Counted from the first letter of the stretch, positions 8,764 to 18,044 are shown. The stretch is DNA of 64,000 nucleotides from Stutzerimonas nosocomialis (GCF_005876855.1 NZ_QLAE01000002.1:177234-241233), one strand, 5' to 3'. Notes: a model not told the origin generated them from the sequence alone. A program made the numbers and translations.

Positions 8764-9665
8764 TGATGAAGCCGCGCGATGCGCTGGGGCATTTCTTACA
8801 GGTCACCAAGCCGGGGATCATCTTCGGCAACGCGATCTCGGTGGCGGGGGGGTACCTCCTCGCCGCGCGGGGGGCTGTCGACCTCTGGCTGCTGCTGGTG
8901 ACGCTGGTCGGCACCGCCCTGGTGGTGGCTTCCGGCTGCGCTTTCAACAACTACATCGACCGCGACATCGATGTGATGATGGAGCGCACCCGCAACCGCG
9001 TGCTGGTGCAGGGGCTGCTGCCGGGCCGGGTGGTGCTGGCTTACGCCACGGTGCTGGGGCTGGCCGGCGTGTCCCTGCTGTATCGGGGGGCGAGCCCGCT
9101 GTCCGCGCTGTTCGCGGTGCTCGGCTTCGTCATCTACGTGGGCTTCTACAGCCTGTACCTCAAGCGCAGGTCGGTGCATGGCACGCTGGTCGGCAGCATC
9201 TCCGGCGCCATGCCGCCGGTGATCGGCTACTGCGCGGCGAGCGGCTCGTTCGACCTGGCCGCGCTGACGTTGCTGGTCATCTTCAGCCTCTGGCAGGTGC
9301 CGCACTCCTATGCGATCGCGATCTTTCGCTACAAGGATTACCTGGCGGCATCGATCCCCGTGTTGCCGGTGGAGCGGGGCATCGCGGTGGCCAAGCGGCA
9401 TATCCTTCTTTATATCCTGGCGTTCCTGCTCGCCACGCTGATGCTCGCGTTCTGGGGCTATGCGGGCGTCAGCTATCTGGTGGTCGCGGCCGCGATGGGT
9501 TCCTACTGGCTGTACCTGGCCTGGACCGGTTACCAGGCGATGGACGATCGGCTGTGGGCGCGCAAGCTGTTCTTCTTCTCCATCTATATCATCACCGCCC
9601 TGAGCCTGATGATGGCGGTGGACGTCCAGCGCACGGGCCAGATGCTGCTCAGCTACGTCGGTTGA
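8763..9665 (+). CDS. cyoE: Protohaem IX farnesyltransferase (haem O synthase)
   Basis: A polytopic UbiA-family prenyltransferase that adds a farnesyl group to haem b to give the haem O used by the CyoB site. The start of the mature family is clear ([15 protein letters not shown]), and the two Asp-rich regions are visible as [15 protein letters not shown] and the later YKDY region. About 300 residues with nine helices. Two ATGs are possible, at 8763 (overlapping the cyoD stop) and 8766. It ends the operon; a 6-bp hairpin at 9671-9691 follows but has no T-tract. Confidence 0.96.
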   Translation: MMKPRDALGHFLQVTKPGIIFGNAISVAGGYLLAARGAVDLWLLLVTLVGTALVVASGCAFNNYIDRDIDVMMERTRNRVLVQGLLPGRVVLAYATVLGLAGVSLLYRGASPLSALFAVLGFVIYVGFYSLYLKRRSVHGTLVGSISGAMPPVIGYCAASGSFDLAALTLLVIFSLWQVPHSYAIAIFRYKDYLAASIPVLPVERGIAVAKRHILLYILAFLLATLMLAFWGYAGVSYLVVAAAMGSYWLYLAWTGYQAMDDRLWARKLFFFSIYIITALSLMMAVDVQRTGQMLLSYVG

Positions 9666-9789
9666 AGAAGGGCGGCTCAAGATAGGCCGCCGCTGGCCGA
9701 TTCATCGGGAACAATCGACGCCGCCTGCGCCCCGGTACTGACGCCGTGCGCAGGGACAGGCAGAATCGCCGTTTTCGAGGAGAAGCCCG

Positions 9790-10194
9790 ATGAAGTCGTT
9801 CGCTGCCCTGCTGGCCCTGACGCTGGGGCTGTGCTGCCAGGCCATGGCCAGCTCGGCGCCTGAAGCAACGGTCAACAAGACCCTCTACTACACCCTGACG
9901 CCTGCGCTGGTCGGCAACTACGGCAGCGGTGAGCGGCTGAAGTACTACAAGGCCGACGTGGCCCTGCGGGTCGCCAATATCGATGCGGAAAACCGCGTGA
10001 AGCATCACGAGCCGCTCATCCGCAATCAGCTGGTCATGCTCTTCTCGCAGCAGACCGACGAAAGCCTGGGGAGCCTGGACGCCAAGGAGACCCTGCGCCA
10101 GGAAGCGCTCAAGCAGGTGCAGGACGTGCTGAGCCAGGAAACCGGCCAGCCTCTGGTGGACGATCTGCTGTTCAATAACCTGATCATCCAATGA
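9790..10194 (+). CDS. FliL-like periplasmic protein
   Basis: A 134-residue protein with a cleavable signal peptide (cut near AMA-SS) and a single domain resembling FliL (YYTLTPALVGNYGS, then LKYYKADVALRVAN and RNQLVMLFSQQ, with a C-terminal LVDDLLFNNLIIQ). FliL is a membrane-linked stator-associated flagellar protein, but this one has a signal peptide instead of a retained anchor and lies away from flagellar genes, so a motility role is only inferred from the domain. It is convergent with the EVE-domain gene. Confidence 0.8.
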   Translation: MKSFAALLALTLGLCCQAMASSAPEATVNKTLYYTLTPALVGNYGSGERLKYYKADVALRVANIDAENRVKHHEPLIRNQLVMLFSQQTDESLGSLDAKETLRQEALKQVQDVLSQETGQPLVDDLLFNNLIIQ

Positions 10195-10213
10195 CCGACT
10201 GGCCGCGCCCGGT

Positions 10214-10663
10214 TCAGCGTAGCGCCAGGATCGCGTCCCATTCGTCGGGCGACACCGGCATCACCGAGAGGCGGCTGCCCTTGCGAACCAGTGCGAGGTC
10301 CGCGAGGGCCGGCGCGGCCTTCAGTCGCGCCAGCGGCAGCACCATGTCGAAGGCCTCGACGAAGCGTACGTCGACCGCGCTCCAGGGATTCTTGTCGGCG
10401 CTGGCCTTGGGGTCGAAGTAGGGGCTCTGGTCGTCGAGGGCGGCAGGGTCGGGGTAGGCGACGCGAAGGATTTCGCCAATCCCCGCCACGCCCGGCTCCG
10501 GGCAGCTAGAGTGATAGAAGAAGAAGCGGTCACCCTCGCGCATCTCGCGCAAATAATTGCGCGCCTGGTAGTTGCGCACGCCGTCCCAGCGGGCGTTGCC
10601 CTTTTCCTTCAGGTGCTGGATGGAAAATTCGTCAGGTTCCGATTTCATCAACCAATAGGGCAT
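10214..10663 (-). CDS. EVE-domain protein (thymocyte nuclear protein-like)
   Basis: A 149-residue single EVE domain, a PUA-like fold thought to bind modified bases. Diagnostic pieces are the start MPYWLMKSEPDEFSI, WDGVRNYQARNYLREM, the FFYHSSCPEPGVAGIGEI strand-turn, and YFDPKA. The ATG at 10663 has a GGAG site and matches the family N-terminus; the upstream extension to 10720 does not. In bacteria the function of stand-alone EVE proteins is not settled. It is convergent with the FliL-like gene and sits 189 bases from the small membrane peptide gene. Confidence 0.9.
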   Translation of the reverse strand: MPYWLMKSEPDEFSIQHLKEKGNARWDGVRNYQARNYLREMREGDRFFFYHSSCPEPGVAGIGEILRVAYPDPAALDDQSPYFDPKASADKNPWSAVDVRFVEAFDMVLPLARLKAAPALADLALVRKGSRLSVMPVSPDEWDAILALR

Positions 10664-10852
10664 GAAGTTTGCTCCGTGAATTACCGCAGGCAGCCGAATG
10701 ACGGCAAGGTTAACCGACAACTGGTGTCAGCACCGGTTTGCGGGACGCCCACCCTTCACGGAAAATGCCTCGCTTTCGAAATCGACCGTCGCCGGCACAG
10801 AACCAGAAAAGAAGCTTCGACGGATATTCGCCTGACAGGGGGAGGCGAACTT

Positions 10853-10984
10853 ATGAGACGCAAGCCAGATATTTTGTGGGTATTGGTGGTGATTTTTGGC
10901 CTCGGTGTGGTCACCACGGGCTACACCCAGAGCCTTTGGGAGCGCCAGAGTGACGCGCCCCCGGTAATCCAGACGCCACGCTGA
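10853..10984 (+). CDS. Small single-span membrane protein, 43 residues
   Basis: A short ORF with a strong GGAGG site 8 bases before its ATG. The product starts with a basic stretch MRRKPD, has one hydrophobic helix (ILWVLVVIFGLGVVTTGYT) and ends in a polar tail with Pro residues. The basic N-terminus predicts the N-inside orientation. It is convergent with the 5-formyl-THF cyclo-ligase gene and is followed by a perfect 9-bp hairpin. I believe a similar hypothetical protein occurs at this place in other Pseudomonas, but I cannot verify that; function unknown. Confidence 0.72.
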   Translation: MRRKPDILWVLVVIFGLGVVTTGYTQSLWERQSDAPPVIQTPR

Positions 10985-10989
10985 AGGCC

Positions 10990-11012
10990 CGTCGCCGGCC
11001 GTTCCGGCGACG
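10990..11012. terminator. Bidirectional hairpin between the small ORF and the cyclo-ligase gene
   Basis: Perfect 9-bp GC-rich arms at 10990-10998 and 11004-11012 with a 5-nt loop, placed between two convergent genes. The following T-tract is weak, so terminator activity is inferred mainly from position. Confidence 0.65.
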
Positions 11013-11015
11013 CAC

Positions 11016-11624
11016 TCAGGTACCGCGGTACCAACCCTGGTCAGTCACCGTCGCCGTCATGGGCACGTCCCAGCTGGCCAGGGGCAGGCGATCCACCTTC
11101 TGGCACTCGTGGGCCAGGCCCAGCAGAGTCGGTTTGTGACAATTTTTGCGCAGCCGCCGGTACGCCAGGCTGCGGTCGTAGAAGCCACCGCCCATGCCCA
11201 GGCGGCCGCCACGTTCGTCGAAGCCCACCAGGGGCATCATCACCAGATCGAGTGTCCACAGCGGGCGTTGCCTGGCCGGGGCTCGATGGGGCTCGAGGAT
11301 GCGGAAGCGGTTGCAGCGCAGCCGCTCGCCCGGGGCGATGCGCTGAAACACCATGCGCGTACGCGGCCAGGGATCGAGTACCGGCAGGTAGGTCGCCTTG
11401 CCACGGCGCTGTGCTTCGCGCAGCAGCGGACGCGGATCGATCTCGCCGTCGTTGGGCAGGTACAGGGCAATGTGGCGTGCCCGGCGAAACAGCGGATGCT
11501 GTGCCAGCTGGCGGTAGAGTCGTAGGGAGGCCTGGCGTTGCTGGGCGGGACTGAGATCGCGCCGTAGCTGGCGCAGGTGACGACGCAGTGCGGGCCTGGA
11601 AAGGCTCTCGGCTGCGACGGTCAA
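11016..11624 (-). CDS. ygfA: 5-formyltetrahydrofolate cyclo-ligase
   Basis: A 202-residue enzyme that converts 5-formyl-THF to 5,10-methenyl-THF with ATP, restoring the folate pool. The N-terminus has the RxxLRxxRRxLSPAQQ motif, then the HIALYLPNDGEIDPRPLL segment, DLVMMPLVGFDERGGRLGMGGGFYDR (phosphate-binding glycine turn) and a C-terminal DVPMTATVT. It lies downstream of 6S RNA and zapA on the same strand, the arrangement known from gammaproteobacteria, where ssrS-ygfA transcripts are processed to give 6S RNA. Confidence 0.95.
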   Translation of the reverse strand: MTVAAESLSRPALRRHLRQLRRDLSPAQQRQASLRLYRQLAQHPLFRRARHIALYLPNDGEIDPRPLLREAQRRGKATYLPVLDPWPRTRMVFQRIAPGERLRCNRFRILEPHRAPARQRPLWTLDLVMMPLVGFDERGGRLGMGGGFYDRSLAYRRLRKNCHKPTLLGLAHECQKVDRLPLASWDVPMTATVTDQGWYRGT

Positions 11625-11628
11625 GAAA

Positions 11629-11806
11629 GGCTCCCCAGCATGCCGCTGCCGGCGTAGGCCCTTGAACCCGAAAGTTCAAGGTGGCGACTGCCGAAGACCA
11701 TCAGGCTTTCCGTCGGGCGGACATGCACACCGGTCAAACGTGCAGCCTCCATGGTTTTGCGTATCGGGAGAGGGTCATCGCCGACTGGCGCACATGCCAG
11801 GGAGTT
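11629..11806 (-). ncRNA. ssrS: 6S RNA
   Basis: This is the regulatory RNA that binds sigma-70 RNA polymerase as an open-promoter mimic. It is located, as in Pseudomonas, between zapA and the cyclo-ligase gene. On the minus strand the 5' arm has CTCCCTGGCATGTGCGCCAG, the central 3' half has GGTGTGCATGTCCGCC and TTGAACTTTCGGGTTCAA (a perfect hairpin), and the 3' end reads GGCATGCTGGGGAGCC, pairing with the 5' arm. A -10 TATACT (11818-11813) sets the start at roughly 11806. Ends are estimates within several bases. The length of about 178 nt suits the family. Confidence 0.9.
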
Positions 11807-11839
11807 GCCGGCAGTATAACCCAATCCGGGCACCATCCA

Positions 11840-12154
11840 TCAGTTACCCGTGCCGTTCGGATCAGTGGCCAGGGCATTGTCGACCCGCTCGAGCAGCGAG
11901 CGTACGTGCTCGCGGGTGTTGCCGGCCTCCTCGTCGAGGCTCTTCTGCTTGTCGAGCAGCTCGTGGGTGATGTTCAGGGCGGCCATCACCGCGATCCGGT
12001 CGGCGCCTATGACTTTTCCGCTGTTGCGGATGTCGCGCATCTTGCCGTCGAGGTAGCGGGCGGCACCTTCGAGCTTGCTGCGCTCTTCGGGTGGACAGGC
12101 GATGCAGTATTCCTTGTCGAGAATACGCACGTTGACGGTGTTCGGCTGGCTCAT
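11840..12154 (-). CDS. zapA: Cell division protein ZapA
   Basis: A 104-residue FtsZ-ring-associated protein that crosslinks FtsZ filaments. The N-terminal globular head reads VNVRILDKEYCIACPPEE with LEGAARYLDGKM, followed by the dimerising/tetramerising coiled coil that starts at RIAVMAALNITHELLDKQ. Its start overlaps the stop of the upstream coiled-coil gene, so the two are translationally coupled. 6S RNA follows it. Confidence 0.95.
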   Translation of the reverse strand: MSQPNTVNVRILDKEYCIACPPEERSKLEGAARYLDGKMRDIRNSGKVIGADRIAVMAALNITHELLDKQKSLDEEAGNTREHVRSLLERVDNALATDPNGTGN

Positions 12155-12360
12155 GAGTCCTGCTCCAGGGCTTTCAGGCGTGAAATCATCGATTCGACCT
12201 TCAACCGCGCCATTTCGTTCTTTTCAATCAGATGAGCGCGCTCTTCGCGCCACGCCTGCTCGCTCGCGCGCAGGGTCTTGTTCTGCGCCGTGAGCTGTTC
12301 GATGCGCTGGATCAGCAGCTCCAGCTTGGCGGTTAGCAGATGCAGATCGGCGTCTTCCAT
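12151..12360 (-). CDS. Small coiled-coil protein (TIGR02449-type)
   Basis: A 69-residue protein that is almost wholly a charged coiled coil ([15 protein letters not shown], then a second heptad run ending [10 protein letters not shown]). It fits the family annotated TIGR02449, found upstream of zapA in pseudomonads. ZapB of enterobacteria is also a short coiled coil that partners ZapA, so a role at the division ring is a reasonable but untested inference. Its stop overlaps the zapA start by an ATGA-type junction. Confidence 0.85.
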   Translation of the reverse strand: MEDADLHLLTAKLELLIQRIEQLTAQNKTLRASEQAWREERAHLIEKNEMARLKVESMISRLKALEQDS

Positions 12361-12493
12361 GGGATCTCTACGTGGCGACGGATGGGAGATGGGCCGCAGG
12401 AGGCGGCGCCCGCGCGTTGGTCTTGGCTCGCACCCCGGTGCTAGGATACGAGGCCTTCATTCTAGTCATTGCGCTCCTATGCGCCTAGCCACC

Positions 12494-13048
12494 ATGTCGA
12501 TCCCGAATTCCCCCTACGCTGCCTTCTCCGCACTGCTGGCCGGCAGCGCTCAACCCGTTTCTCCCGCCGAACTGCACGGTCACCTGCTGGGCCGCAGCTG
12601 CGCCGGCGCCGGCTTCGAGGCCGACGCCTGGCTGTCCTACGCCGCCGAGCTGCTCGGCGGCGAGCCCGAGGACCCGGTCCGCCAGGCCCTCCTGGGCCTG
12701 CAGGAAATGGTCAAGGGCGAACTGGCCGGCGAGGACATCGCCCTCGTCCTGCTGCTGCCGAGCGACGAGGCGCCGCTGGCCGAGCGCACCGCCGCCCTCG
12801 GTCAGTGGTGCCAGGGCTTCCTGGCCGGTTTCGGCCTGACCCTGGGCGACCGCGCGCTGGGCGCCGAAGCCACCGAGGTGCTGCAGGACCTGGCGGCCAT
12901 CGCCCAGGTGCAGGGCGGGCTGGAGGAGTCCGAAGACGGCGAGAACGATTACATGGAAGTGATGGAATATCTGCGCGTGGCGCCCCTGCTATTGTTCACC
13001 GAGTGCGCCAAGCCGGTCGCTCCGGTGTCCAAACCTTCCCTGCATTAA
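12494..13048 (+). CDS. ygfB: YgfB/YecA-family (UPF0149) protein
   Basis: A 184-residue, acidic, all-helical protein of the UPF0149 family. Family stretches include [55 protein letters not shown] with [11 protein letters not shown], and the C-terminal [19 protein letters not shown]. The start [11 protein letters not shown] is preferred over an ATG 15 bases upstream because it fits the family N-terminus; neither has a strong ribosome site. In P. aeruginosa YgfB has been linked to control of ampDh3 and beta-lactam resistance. First gene of ygfB-pepP-ubiH-ubiI, divergent from zapA. Confidence 0.93.
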   Translation: MSIPNSPYAAFSALLAGSAQPVSPAELHGHLLGRSCAGAGFEADAWLSYAAELLGGEPEDPVRQALLGLQEMVKGELAGEDIALVLLLPSDEAPLAERTAALGQWCQGFLAGFGLTLGDRALGAEATEVLQDLAAIAQVQGGLEESEDGENDYMEVMEYLRVAPLLLFTECAKPVAPVSKPSLH

Positions 13049-13062
13049 CGAGAAGTTCGCCC

Positions 13063-14397
13063 ATGACCCGCATCCCGAAATCGGAATTCGCCCGCCGCCG
13101 CAAAGCCCTGATGGATCAGATGGAGCCCAACAGCATCGCCATCCTTCCGGCCGCGCCGGTGCATCTGCGCAACCGGGATGTCGAGCACGTCTACCGCCAG
13201 GACAGCGACTTCCAGTACCTGTCCGGCTTTCCCGAGCCCGAAGCGGTGATCGCGCTGATCCCCGGCCGCGAGCATGGCGAGTACGTGCTGTTCTGCCGCG
13301 AGCGGGACCCCGAGCGCGAGCTCTGGGACGGCCTGCGCGCGGGCCAGGACGGCGCGATCCGGGAATACGGCGCGGACGACGCCTTTCCCATCGGCGATAT
13401 CGACGACATCCTGCCGGGGCTGATCGAAGGGCGCTCGCGGGTCTACTACGCGATCGGCAGCAACCCCGAATTCGATCACCAGCTGATGGAGTGGATAAAC
13501 ACCATCCGCTCCAAGGCGCGCCTCGGCGCCCAGCCGCCGAGCGAGTTCGTCGCCCTCGACCACCTGCTGCACGACATGCGCCTGTACAAGTCGGCCAACG
13601 AGGTGAAGGTGATGCGCGCCGCGGCCGAGATCTCCGCGCAGGCCCATGTCCGCGCGATGCAGGCCAGTCGTCCCGGGCTGTTCGAATACCACCTGGAGGC
13701 CGAGCTGGATTACGAATTCCGCAAGGGCGGGGCGAGGATGCCGGCATACGGCTCGATCGTCGCGGCCGGGCGCAACGCCTGCATCCTGCATTACCGGGAA
13801 AACGACGCGCCGCTCAAGGACGGCGACGTGGTGCTGATCGACGCCGGTTGCGAGATCGACTGCTACGCCAGCGACATCACCCGCACCTTTCCGGTCAATG
13901 GCCGGTTCTCCGCCGAACAGAAGGCGATCTACCAGATCGTGCTGGACGCCAACCTGGAAGCCTTCAAGCACATCGCGCCGGGCAAGCACTGGAACGAGGC
14001 CCACGAGGCGACGGTCCGGGTCATCACCGCCGGGTTGGTCAGGCTGGGGCTGCTCGAAGGCGAGGTGGACGAGCTGATCGCGGCCGAGGCCTACAAGGCG
14101 TTCTACATGCACCGCGCCGGCCACTGGCTGGGCATGGACGTGCATGACGTGGGCGACTACAAGGTCGGCGGCGAATGGCGGGTGCTCGAGCCGGGAATGT
14201 GCATGACCGTCGAGCCCGGGATTTACATCGCCGCCGACAACGAAAAGGTCGCCAGGAAGTGGCGGGGTATCGGCGTGCGCATCGAGGACGACGTGGTGGT
14301 CACCCGCGACGGCTGCGAGATTCTCACCGGCGGCGTACCCAAGGAAATCGCCGAGATCGAGGCGTTGATGGCCGCCTCCCGCGAACAGGTCGCCTGA
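13063..14397 (+). CDS. pepP: Xaa-Pro aminopeptidase (aminopeptidase P II)
   Basis: A 444-residue cytosolic metallopeptidase releasing N-terminal residues before proline. An N-terminal creatinase-like domain (AILPAAPVHLRNRDVEHVYRQ, FQYLSGFPEPEAV) precedes the pita-bread catalytic domain. Metal ligands are visible: the Asp pair in VLIDAGCEID and SDITRTFPV, His in HRAGHWLGMDVHDVG, Glu in TVEPGIYI and Glu in GVRIEDDVVV. Start ATG is 14 bases after ygfB; the stop abuts the ubiH ATG, so the operon is tight. Confidence 0.97.
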   Translation: MTRIPKSEFARRRKALMDQMEPNSIAILPAAPVHLRNRDVEHVYRQDSDFQYLSGFPEPEAVIALIPGREHGEYVLFCRERDPERELWDGLRAGQDGAIREYGADDAFPIGDIDDILPGLIEGRSRVYYAIGSNPEFDHQLMEWINTIRSKARLGAQPPSEFVALDHLLHDMRLYKSANEVKVMRAAAEISAQAHVRAMQASRPGLFEYHLEAELDYEFRKGGARMPAYGSIVAAGRNACILHYRENDAPLKDGDVVLIDAGCEIDCYASDITRTFPVNGRFSAEQKAIYQIVLDANLEAFKHIAPGKHWNEAHEATVRVITAGLVRLGLLEGEVDELIAAEAYKAFYMHRAGHWLGMDVHDVGDYKVGGEWRVLEPGMCMTVEPGIYIAADNEKVARKWRGIGVRIEDDVVVTRDGCEILTGGVPKEIAEIEALMAASREQVA

Positions 14398-15573
14398 ATG
14401 AACGGGCGCCTGGCGATCATCGGTGGCGGGCTGGTCGGTGCCAGCCTGGCGTTGGCCCTGCAGCAGGGCGCACGGGCACGGGGCTGGCGCATCGAGCTGA
14501 TCGAGCCGTTCGCCCCCGGCGAGGAATACCAGCCGAGCTACGACGCCCGTTCCACCGCGCTGTCCTACGGCACCCGGTTGATCTACGACCGACTCGGCGT
14601 GTGGGACGCCATCGCCGCGCGCGCCGAAGCGATCCTCGACATTCACGTCTCCGACCGGGGGCGCTTCGGCGCGGCCCGCCTGAGCGCGCAGGAGGAGCGG
14701 GTCCCGGCGCTGGGCTACGTCGTCGAGAACGCCTGGATCGGCCACTGCCTGTGGCAGGCGCTGGACGATGAGGTCGTGACGCGCCGCTGCCCCGCCGAGG
14801 TCGATCGCCTGCAGGCGGTCGAAGGCGGCTACCGCCTGACCCTGACCGATGGCCAGTCCTTCGACTGCGCCCTGACCGTGCTGGCCGATGGCGGCCGCTC
14901 CGGCCTGCGCGAGCAGCTGGGGATCGAGGTGCGCCGTACGCCCTACGGGCAGACCGCGCTGATCGCCAACGTGACGCCGGGCAAGCCCCACGGCGGCCAG
15001 GCCTTCGAACGTTTCACCGACGACGGGCCGATGGCGCTGCTGCCCCTTCAGGAAAAGCGCTGCGCACTGGTGTGGACGCGTCCCGAGGCGGATGCGGCGC
15101 GGCTGGCGGCGCTCGGCGAAGCGGCCTTCCTGGCCGAGCTGCAGGAGGCCTTCGGCTACCGGCTCGGTGCTTTCGCCCAGGTCGGCGCCCGCCATCTCTA
15201 CCCGCTCTCGCTCGTCGAGGCGGCCGAGCAGGTGCGCGCCGGACTGGTGGTGCTCGGCAACGCGGCGCACAGCCTGCATCCGATCGCCGGGCAGGGCTAC
15301 AACCTGTCCCTGCGTGATGCCGATGTGCTGGGCACGGCGCTGCTGGAAAGCCCCGCCGCGCTGGGCGACCTGGCCACCCTCCAGGGCTATCTGCAACGGC
15401 AGCGCCTGGATCAGAAACTGACCGTCGGGTTTTCCGACCAGGTGACGCGCCTGTTCGGCGACAGCGCGCCGTTGTCGATCATCGGGCGCAACCTCGGCCT
15501 GGTCGGGCTCGATCTGCTGCCCGCCGCCAAGCACTGGTTCGCCCGGCAGGCGATGGGTTTCGCCAGCCGATGA
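14398..15573 (+). CDS. ubiH: 2-octaprenyl-6-methoxyphenol hydroxylase
   Basis: A 391-residue class A flavin monooxygenase of ubiquinone synthesis (C1 hydroxylation in E. coli). It has the Rossmann FAD loop LAIIGGGLVGASLALALQ at the N-terminus, the mid-protein ADGGRSGLRE motif, and the GNAAHSLHPIAGQGYNLSLRD FAD-ribityl motif near residue 285. It starts directly after the pepP stop and precedes the related ubiI gene. The two paralogues are told apart by family resemblance and known order. Confidence 0.93.
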   Translation: MNGRLAIIGGGLVGASLALALQQGARARGWRIELIEPFAPGEEYQPSYDARSTALSYGTRLIYDRLGVWDAIAARAEAILDIHVSDRGRFGAARLSAQEERVPALGYVVENAWIGHCLWQALDDEVVTRRCPAEVDRLQAVEGGYRLTLTDGQSFDCALTVLADGGRSGLREQLGIEVRRTPYGQTALIANVTPGKPHGGQAFERFTDDGPMALLPLQEKRCALVWTRPEADAARLAALGEAAFLAELQEAFGYRLGAFAQVGARHLYPLSLVEAAEQVRAGLVVLGNAAHSLHPIAGQGYNLSLRDADVLGTALLESPAALGDLATLQGYLQRQRLDQKLTVGFSDQVTRLFGDSAPLSIIGRNLGLVGLDLLPAAKHWFARQAMGFASR

Positions 15574-15628
15574 GGGGCGCATGCGCTCGCACACTCACGC
15601 CGCAGCGACGGCAAGCGGAGGAAACAGG

Positions 15629-16849
15629 ATGCACGCGGACCTGATCATCGTCGGTGCCGGCATGGTCGGCAGCACGCTGGCGCTGGCGCTCGAAGGCACC
15701 GGCCTGGATATCGTGGTGGTCGACGGCGGCCCTCTCGAGGTGTCGCCCTTCGACGCCCAGGCGCCCTTCGAGCCCCGCGTCAGCGCGCTTTCGGCGGCGA
15801 GCCAGCGAATCCTCGAGCGTGTCGGGGCCTGGTCCGGGATCGCCGCCCGGCGCGCCAGTCCCTACACCGACATGCAGGTCTGGGACGGCTCGGGGACCGG
15901 GCAGGTCCATTTTTGCGCCGCATCCGTGCATGCCCCGGTGCTGGGCCACATCGTCGAGAACCGCGTGGTCCAGGATGCGCTGGTCGAGCGCCTGCGCGAG
16001 CGGGGCCGCGTCCGGCTGCTCGCCGATGCGCGCCTCGAGCAGCTGCGTCGTTCCGGCGACGAATGGCTGCTGACCCTGGAGGACGGCCAACAGATCCGCA
16101 CGCCGCTGCTGGTGGCCGCCGATGGCGCCAATTCCGCGGTCCGACGCCTGAGTGGCTGCGAAACCCGCGAGTGGGATTACCTGCACCACGCCATCGTCAC
16201 CAGCGTGCGGTGCCGAGAGTCCCATCGCCTGACCGCCTGGCAGCGCTTCACCGACGACGGCCCGCTGGCCTTCCTGCCGCTGACCCGGGACGGCGACACG
16301 CACGGGTGCTCGATCGTCTGGTCGGTGCCCGAGCGCGAGGCCGAACGGCTCATGGCGCTGGACGACGCGGCCTTCTGCCAGGCGCTCGGGCGCGCCTTCG
16401 AGACGCGTTTGGGCGAAGTGGAACACGCCGATCCGCGCCTGTGCATCCCGTTGCGCCAGCGCCATGCCAAGCGCTACGTGCAGCAGGGGCTGGCCCTGAT
16501 CGGCGATGCCGCGCACACCATCCATCCGCTGGCGGGGCAGGGCGTCAACCTGGGCCTGCTGGACGCCGCGGTCCTGGCCGAGGTGCTGCAGGCGGCGCTG
16601 CGCCGCGGCGAACAGCCGGGCGATCTGCGGGTGCTCAGCCGTTTCGAGCGGCGGCGCATGCCGCACAACCTGTCGATGATGGCGGCGATGGAGGGCTTCG
16701 AGCGGCTGTTCCAGGCCGACCCGTTGCCGCTGCGCTGGCTGCGCAACAGTGGCCTGAAGCTGGTGGAAACGCTGCCGGGCGCCAAGGCGATGTTCGTTCG
16801 CCAGGCGCTGGGCTTGTCCGGCGATCTGCCCGAACTGGCGCGTGCCTGA
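15629..16849 (+). CDS. ubiI: Ubiquinone-pathway FAD monooxygenase, UbiI (VisC) type
   Basis: A 406-residue paralogue of UbiH, probably the C5 hydroxylase of ubiquinone synthesis. FAD motifs are IIVGAGMVGSTLALALEG, ADGANSAVRR and GDAAHTIHPLAGQGVNLGLLD. The ATG at 15629 follows a clear GGAGGAAACAGG site, so the upstream 16 codons are not counted. It ends the ygfB-pepP-ubiH-ubiI group. UbiF-type identity cannot be excluded by eye. Confidence 0.87.
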   Translation: MHADLIIVGAGMVGSTLALALEGTGLDIVVVDGGPLEVSPFDAQAPFEPRVSALSAASQRILERVGAWSGIAARRASPYTDMQVWDGSGTGQVHFCAASVHAPVLGHIVENRVVQDALVERLRERGRVRLLADARLEQLRRSGDEWLLTLEDGQQIRTPLLVAADGANSAVRRLSGCETREWDYLHHAIVTSVRCRESHRLTAWQRFTDDGPLAFLPLTRDGDTHGCSIVWSVPEREAERLMALDDAAFCQALGRAFETRLGEVEHADPRLCIPLRQRHAKRYVQQGLALIGDAAHTIHPLAGQGVNLGLLDAAVLAEVLQAALRRGEQPGDLRVLSRFERRRMPHNLSMMAAMEGFERLFQADPLPLRWLRNSGLKLVETLPGAKAMFVRQALGLSGDLPELARA

Positions 16850-16957
16850 GCGCCCCGGATACGGCTTGTAACCGCTGTCCGGGACGTTCGCGTTGAGAAG
16901 CTAAATAAGATTCACTACTATCTGGCCTCTTGAAAAACGACGCAACGAGGCAGGATC

Positions 16958-17959
16958 ATGCGCGCACGCAAAGGACTACTGGCCATCATGGCCTTGACCG
17001 GCCTGGCCGGAATCAGCCAGGCCGCCGACGAAGTGGTGGTCTATTCATCGCGCATCGATGAGCTGATCAAGCCGGTATTCGACGCCTACACCGCCAAGAC
17101 CGGGGTCACGGTCAAGTTCATCACCGACAAGGAAGCGCCGCTGATGGCGCGGATCAAGGCCGAAGGCGCCAACACGCCGGCCGACCTGCTGCTCACCGTC
17201 GATGCCGGCAACCTCTGGCAGGCCGAGCAGATGGGCATTCTCAAGCCGATGAAGTCGGACATCATCGAGCAGAACATTCCCCCGCAGTACCGCGCTTCCA
17301 GCGGCGCCTGGACCGGCCTGTCACTGCGTGCCCGGACCATCGTCTATTCGCCCGAGCGGGTCAGCGAAGGCGAGCTGTCCACCTACGAGGCGCTCGCCGA
17401 CCAGAACTGGGAAGGCCGCCTGTGCCTGCGCACCAGCAAGAAGGTCTACAACCAGTCGCTGACCGCCACCCTGATCGAAACCCACGGCGCCGAGAAGACC
17501 GAGCAGATCCTCAAGGGCTGGGTGAACAACCTGGCGACCGACGTCTTCGCCGACGACAACTCGGTGATCCAGGCCGTCGACGCCGGGCAGTGCGACGTCG
17601 GTATCGTCAACACTTACTACTATGGGCGCCTGCACAAGCAGAACCCGGGGCTGAAAGCCAGGCTGTTCTGGCCGAACCAGGGCGACCGTGGCGTGCACGT
17701 GAACCTCTCCGGCATCGGCCTGACTCAGCACGCCCCGCATCCGGAAGCCGCACAGAAGCTGGTGGAGTGGATGACCAGCGACGAGGCCCAGAGCCTGTTC
17801 GCCGGCGTCAACCAGGAGTTTCCGGCCAATCCGAAAGTGGCGCCGTCCGACGAGGTCGCCGCCTGGGGCAGCTTCAAGGCCGACACCATCGCGGTGGAGG
17901 TGGCCGGCAAGCGTCAGGCCGAGGCCATCCGCATGATGGACCGGGTGGGCTGGAACTGA
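16958..17959 (+). CDS. Ferric-iron ABC transporter, periplasmic binding protein
   Basis: A 333-residue FbpA/FutA-type iron-binding protein with a signal peptide cut after SQA-A. The mature start [19 protein letters not shown] is typical, as are [17 protein letters not shown], the domain-linking segment with [16 protein letters not shown], and the paired iron-ligand tyrosines in [11 protein letters not shown]. It delivers Fe(III) to the permease encoded next. No ATPase gene is present in the window, so the third component must lie elsewhere. The 108-bp region upstream was checked for a Fur box without a convincing match. Confidence 0.93.
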   Translation: MRARKGLLAIMALTGLAGISQAADEVVVYSSRIDELIKPVFDAYTAKTGVTVKFITDKEAPLMARIKAEGANTPADLLLTVDAGNLWQAEQMGILKPMKSDIIEQNIPPQYRASSGAWTGLSLRARTIVYSPERVSEGELSTYEALADQNWEGRLCLRTSKKVYNQSLTATLIETHGAEKTEQILKGWVNNLATDVFADDNSVIQAVDAGQCDVGIVNTYYYGRLHKQNPGLKARLFWPNQGDRGVHVNLSGIGLTQHAPHPEAAQKLVEWMTSDEAQSLFAGVNQEFPANPKVAPSDEVAAWGSFKADTIAVEVAGKRQAEAIRMMDRVGWN

Positions 17960-17987
17960 CGCCCAACCGGTACCGGCAGACCGCCGT

Positions 17988-18020
17988 TATACTCTCGCGC
18001 CCCGGCTGAGCCCGGGGCGT
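17988..18020 (+). promoter_or_regulatory. Possible promoter and hairpin leader between the iron-binding protein and permease genes
   Basis: A -10-like TATACT at 17988-17993 is followed by a perfect 8-bp GC stem (17998-18005 with 18012-18019, loop CTGAGC) and then TCTTGT. The stem could be a transcription attenuator that lowers permease expression, a 3' stabiliser for the binding-protein mRNA, or the start of a separate permease transcript. All three occur in ABC operons; sequence alone does not decide. Confidence 0.5.
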
Positions 18021-18044
18021 CTTGTATCCGCCAGGAGCTTTTTC

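Noticed and set aside
9671-9691. Terminator after cyoE
   Set aside because: A 6-bp stem with a 9-nt loop but no T-tract; too weak to list as a terminator.
16850-16957. Fur box upstream of the iron-binding protein gene
   Set aside because: The best alignment to the 19-bp Fur consensus in this AT-rich stretch gives only about 8 matches, not enough to call.
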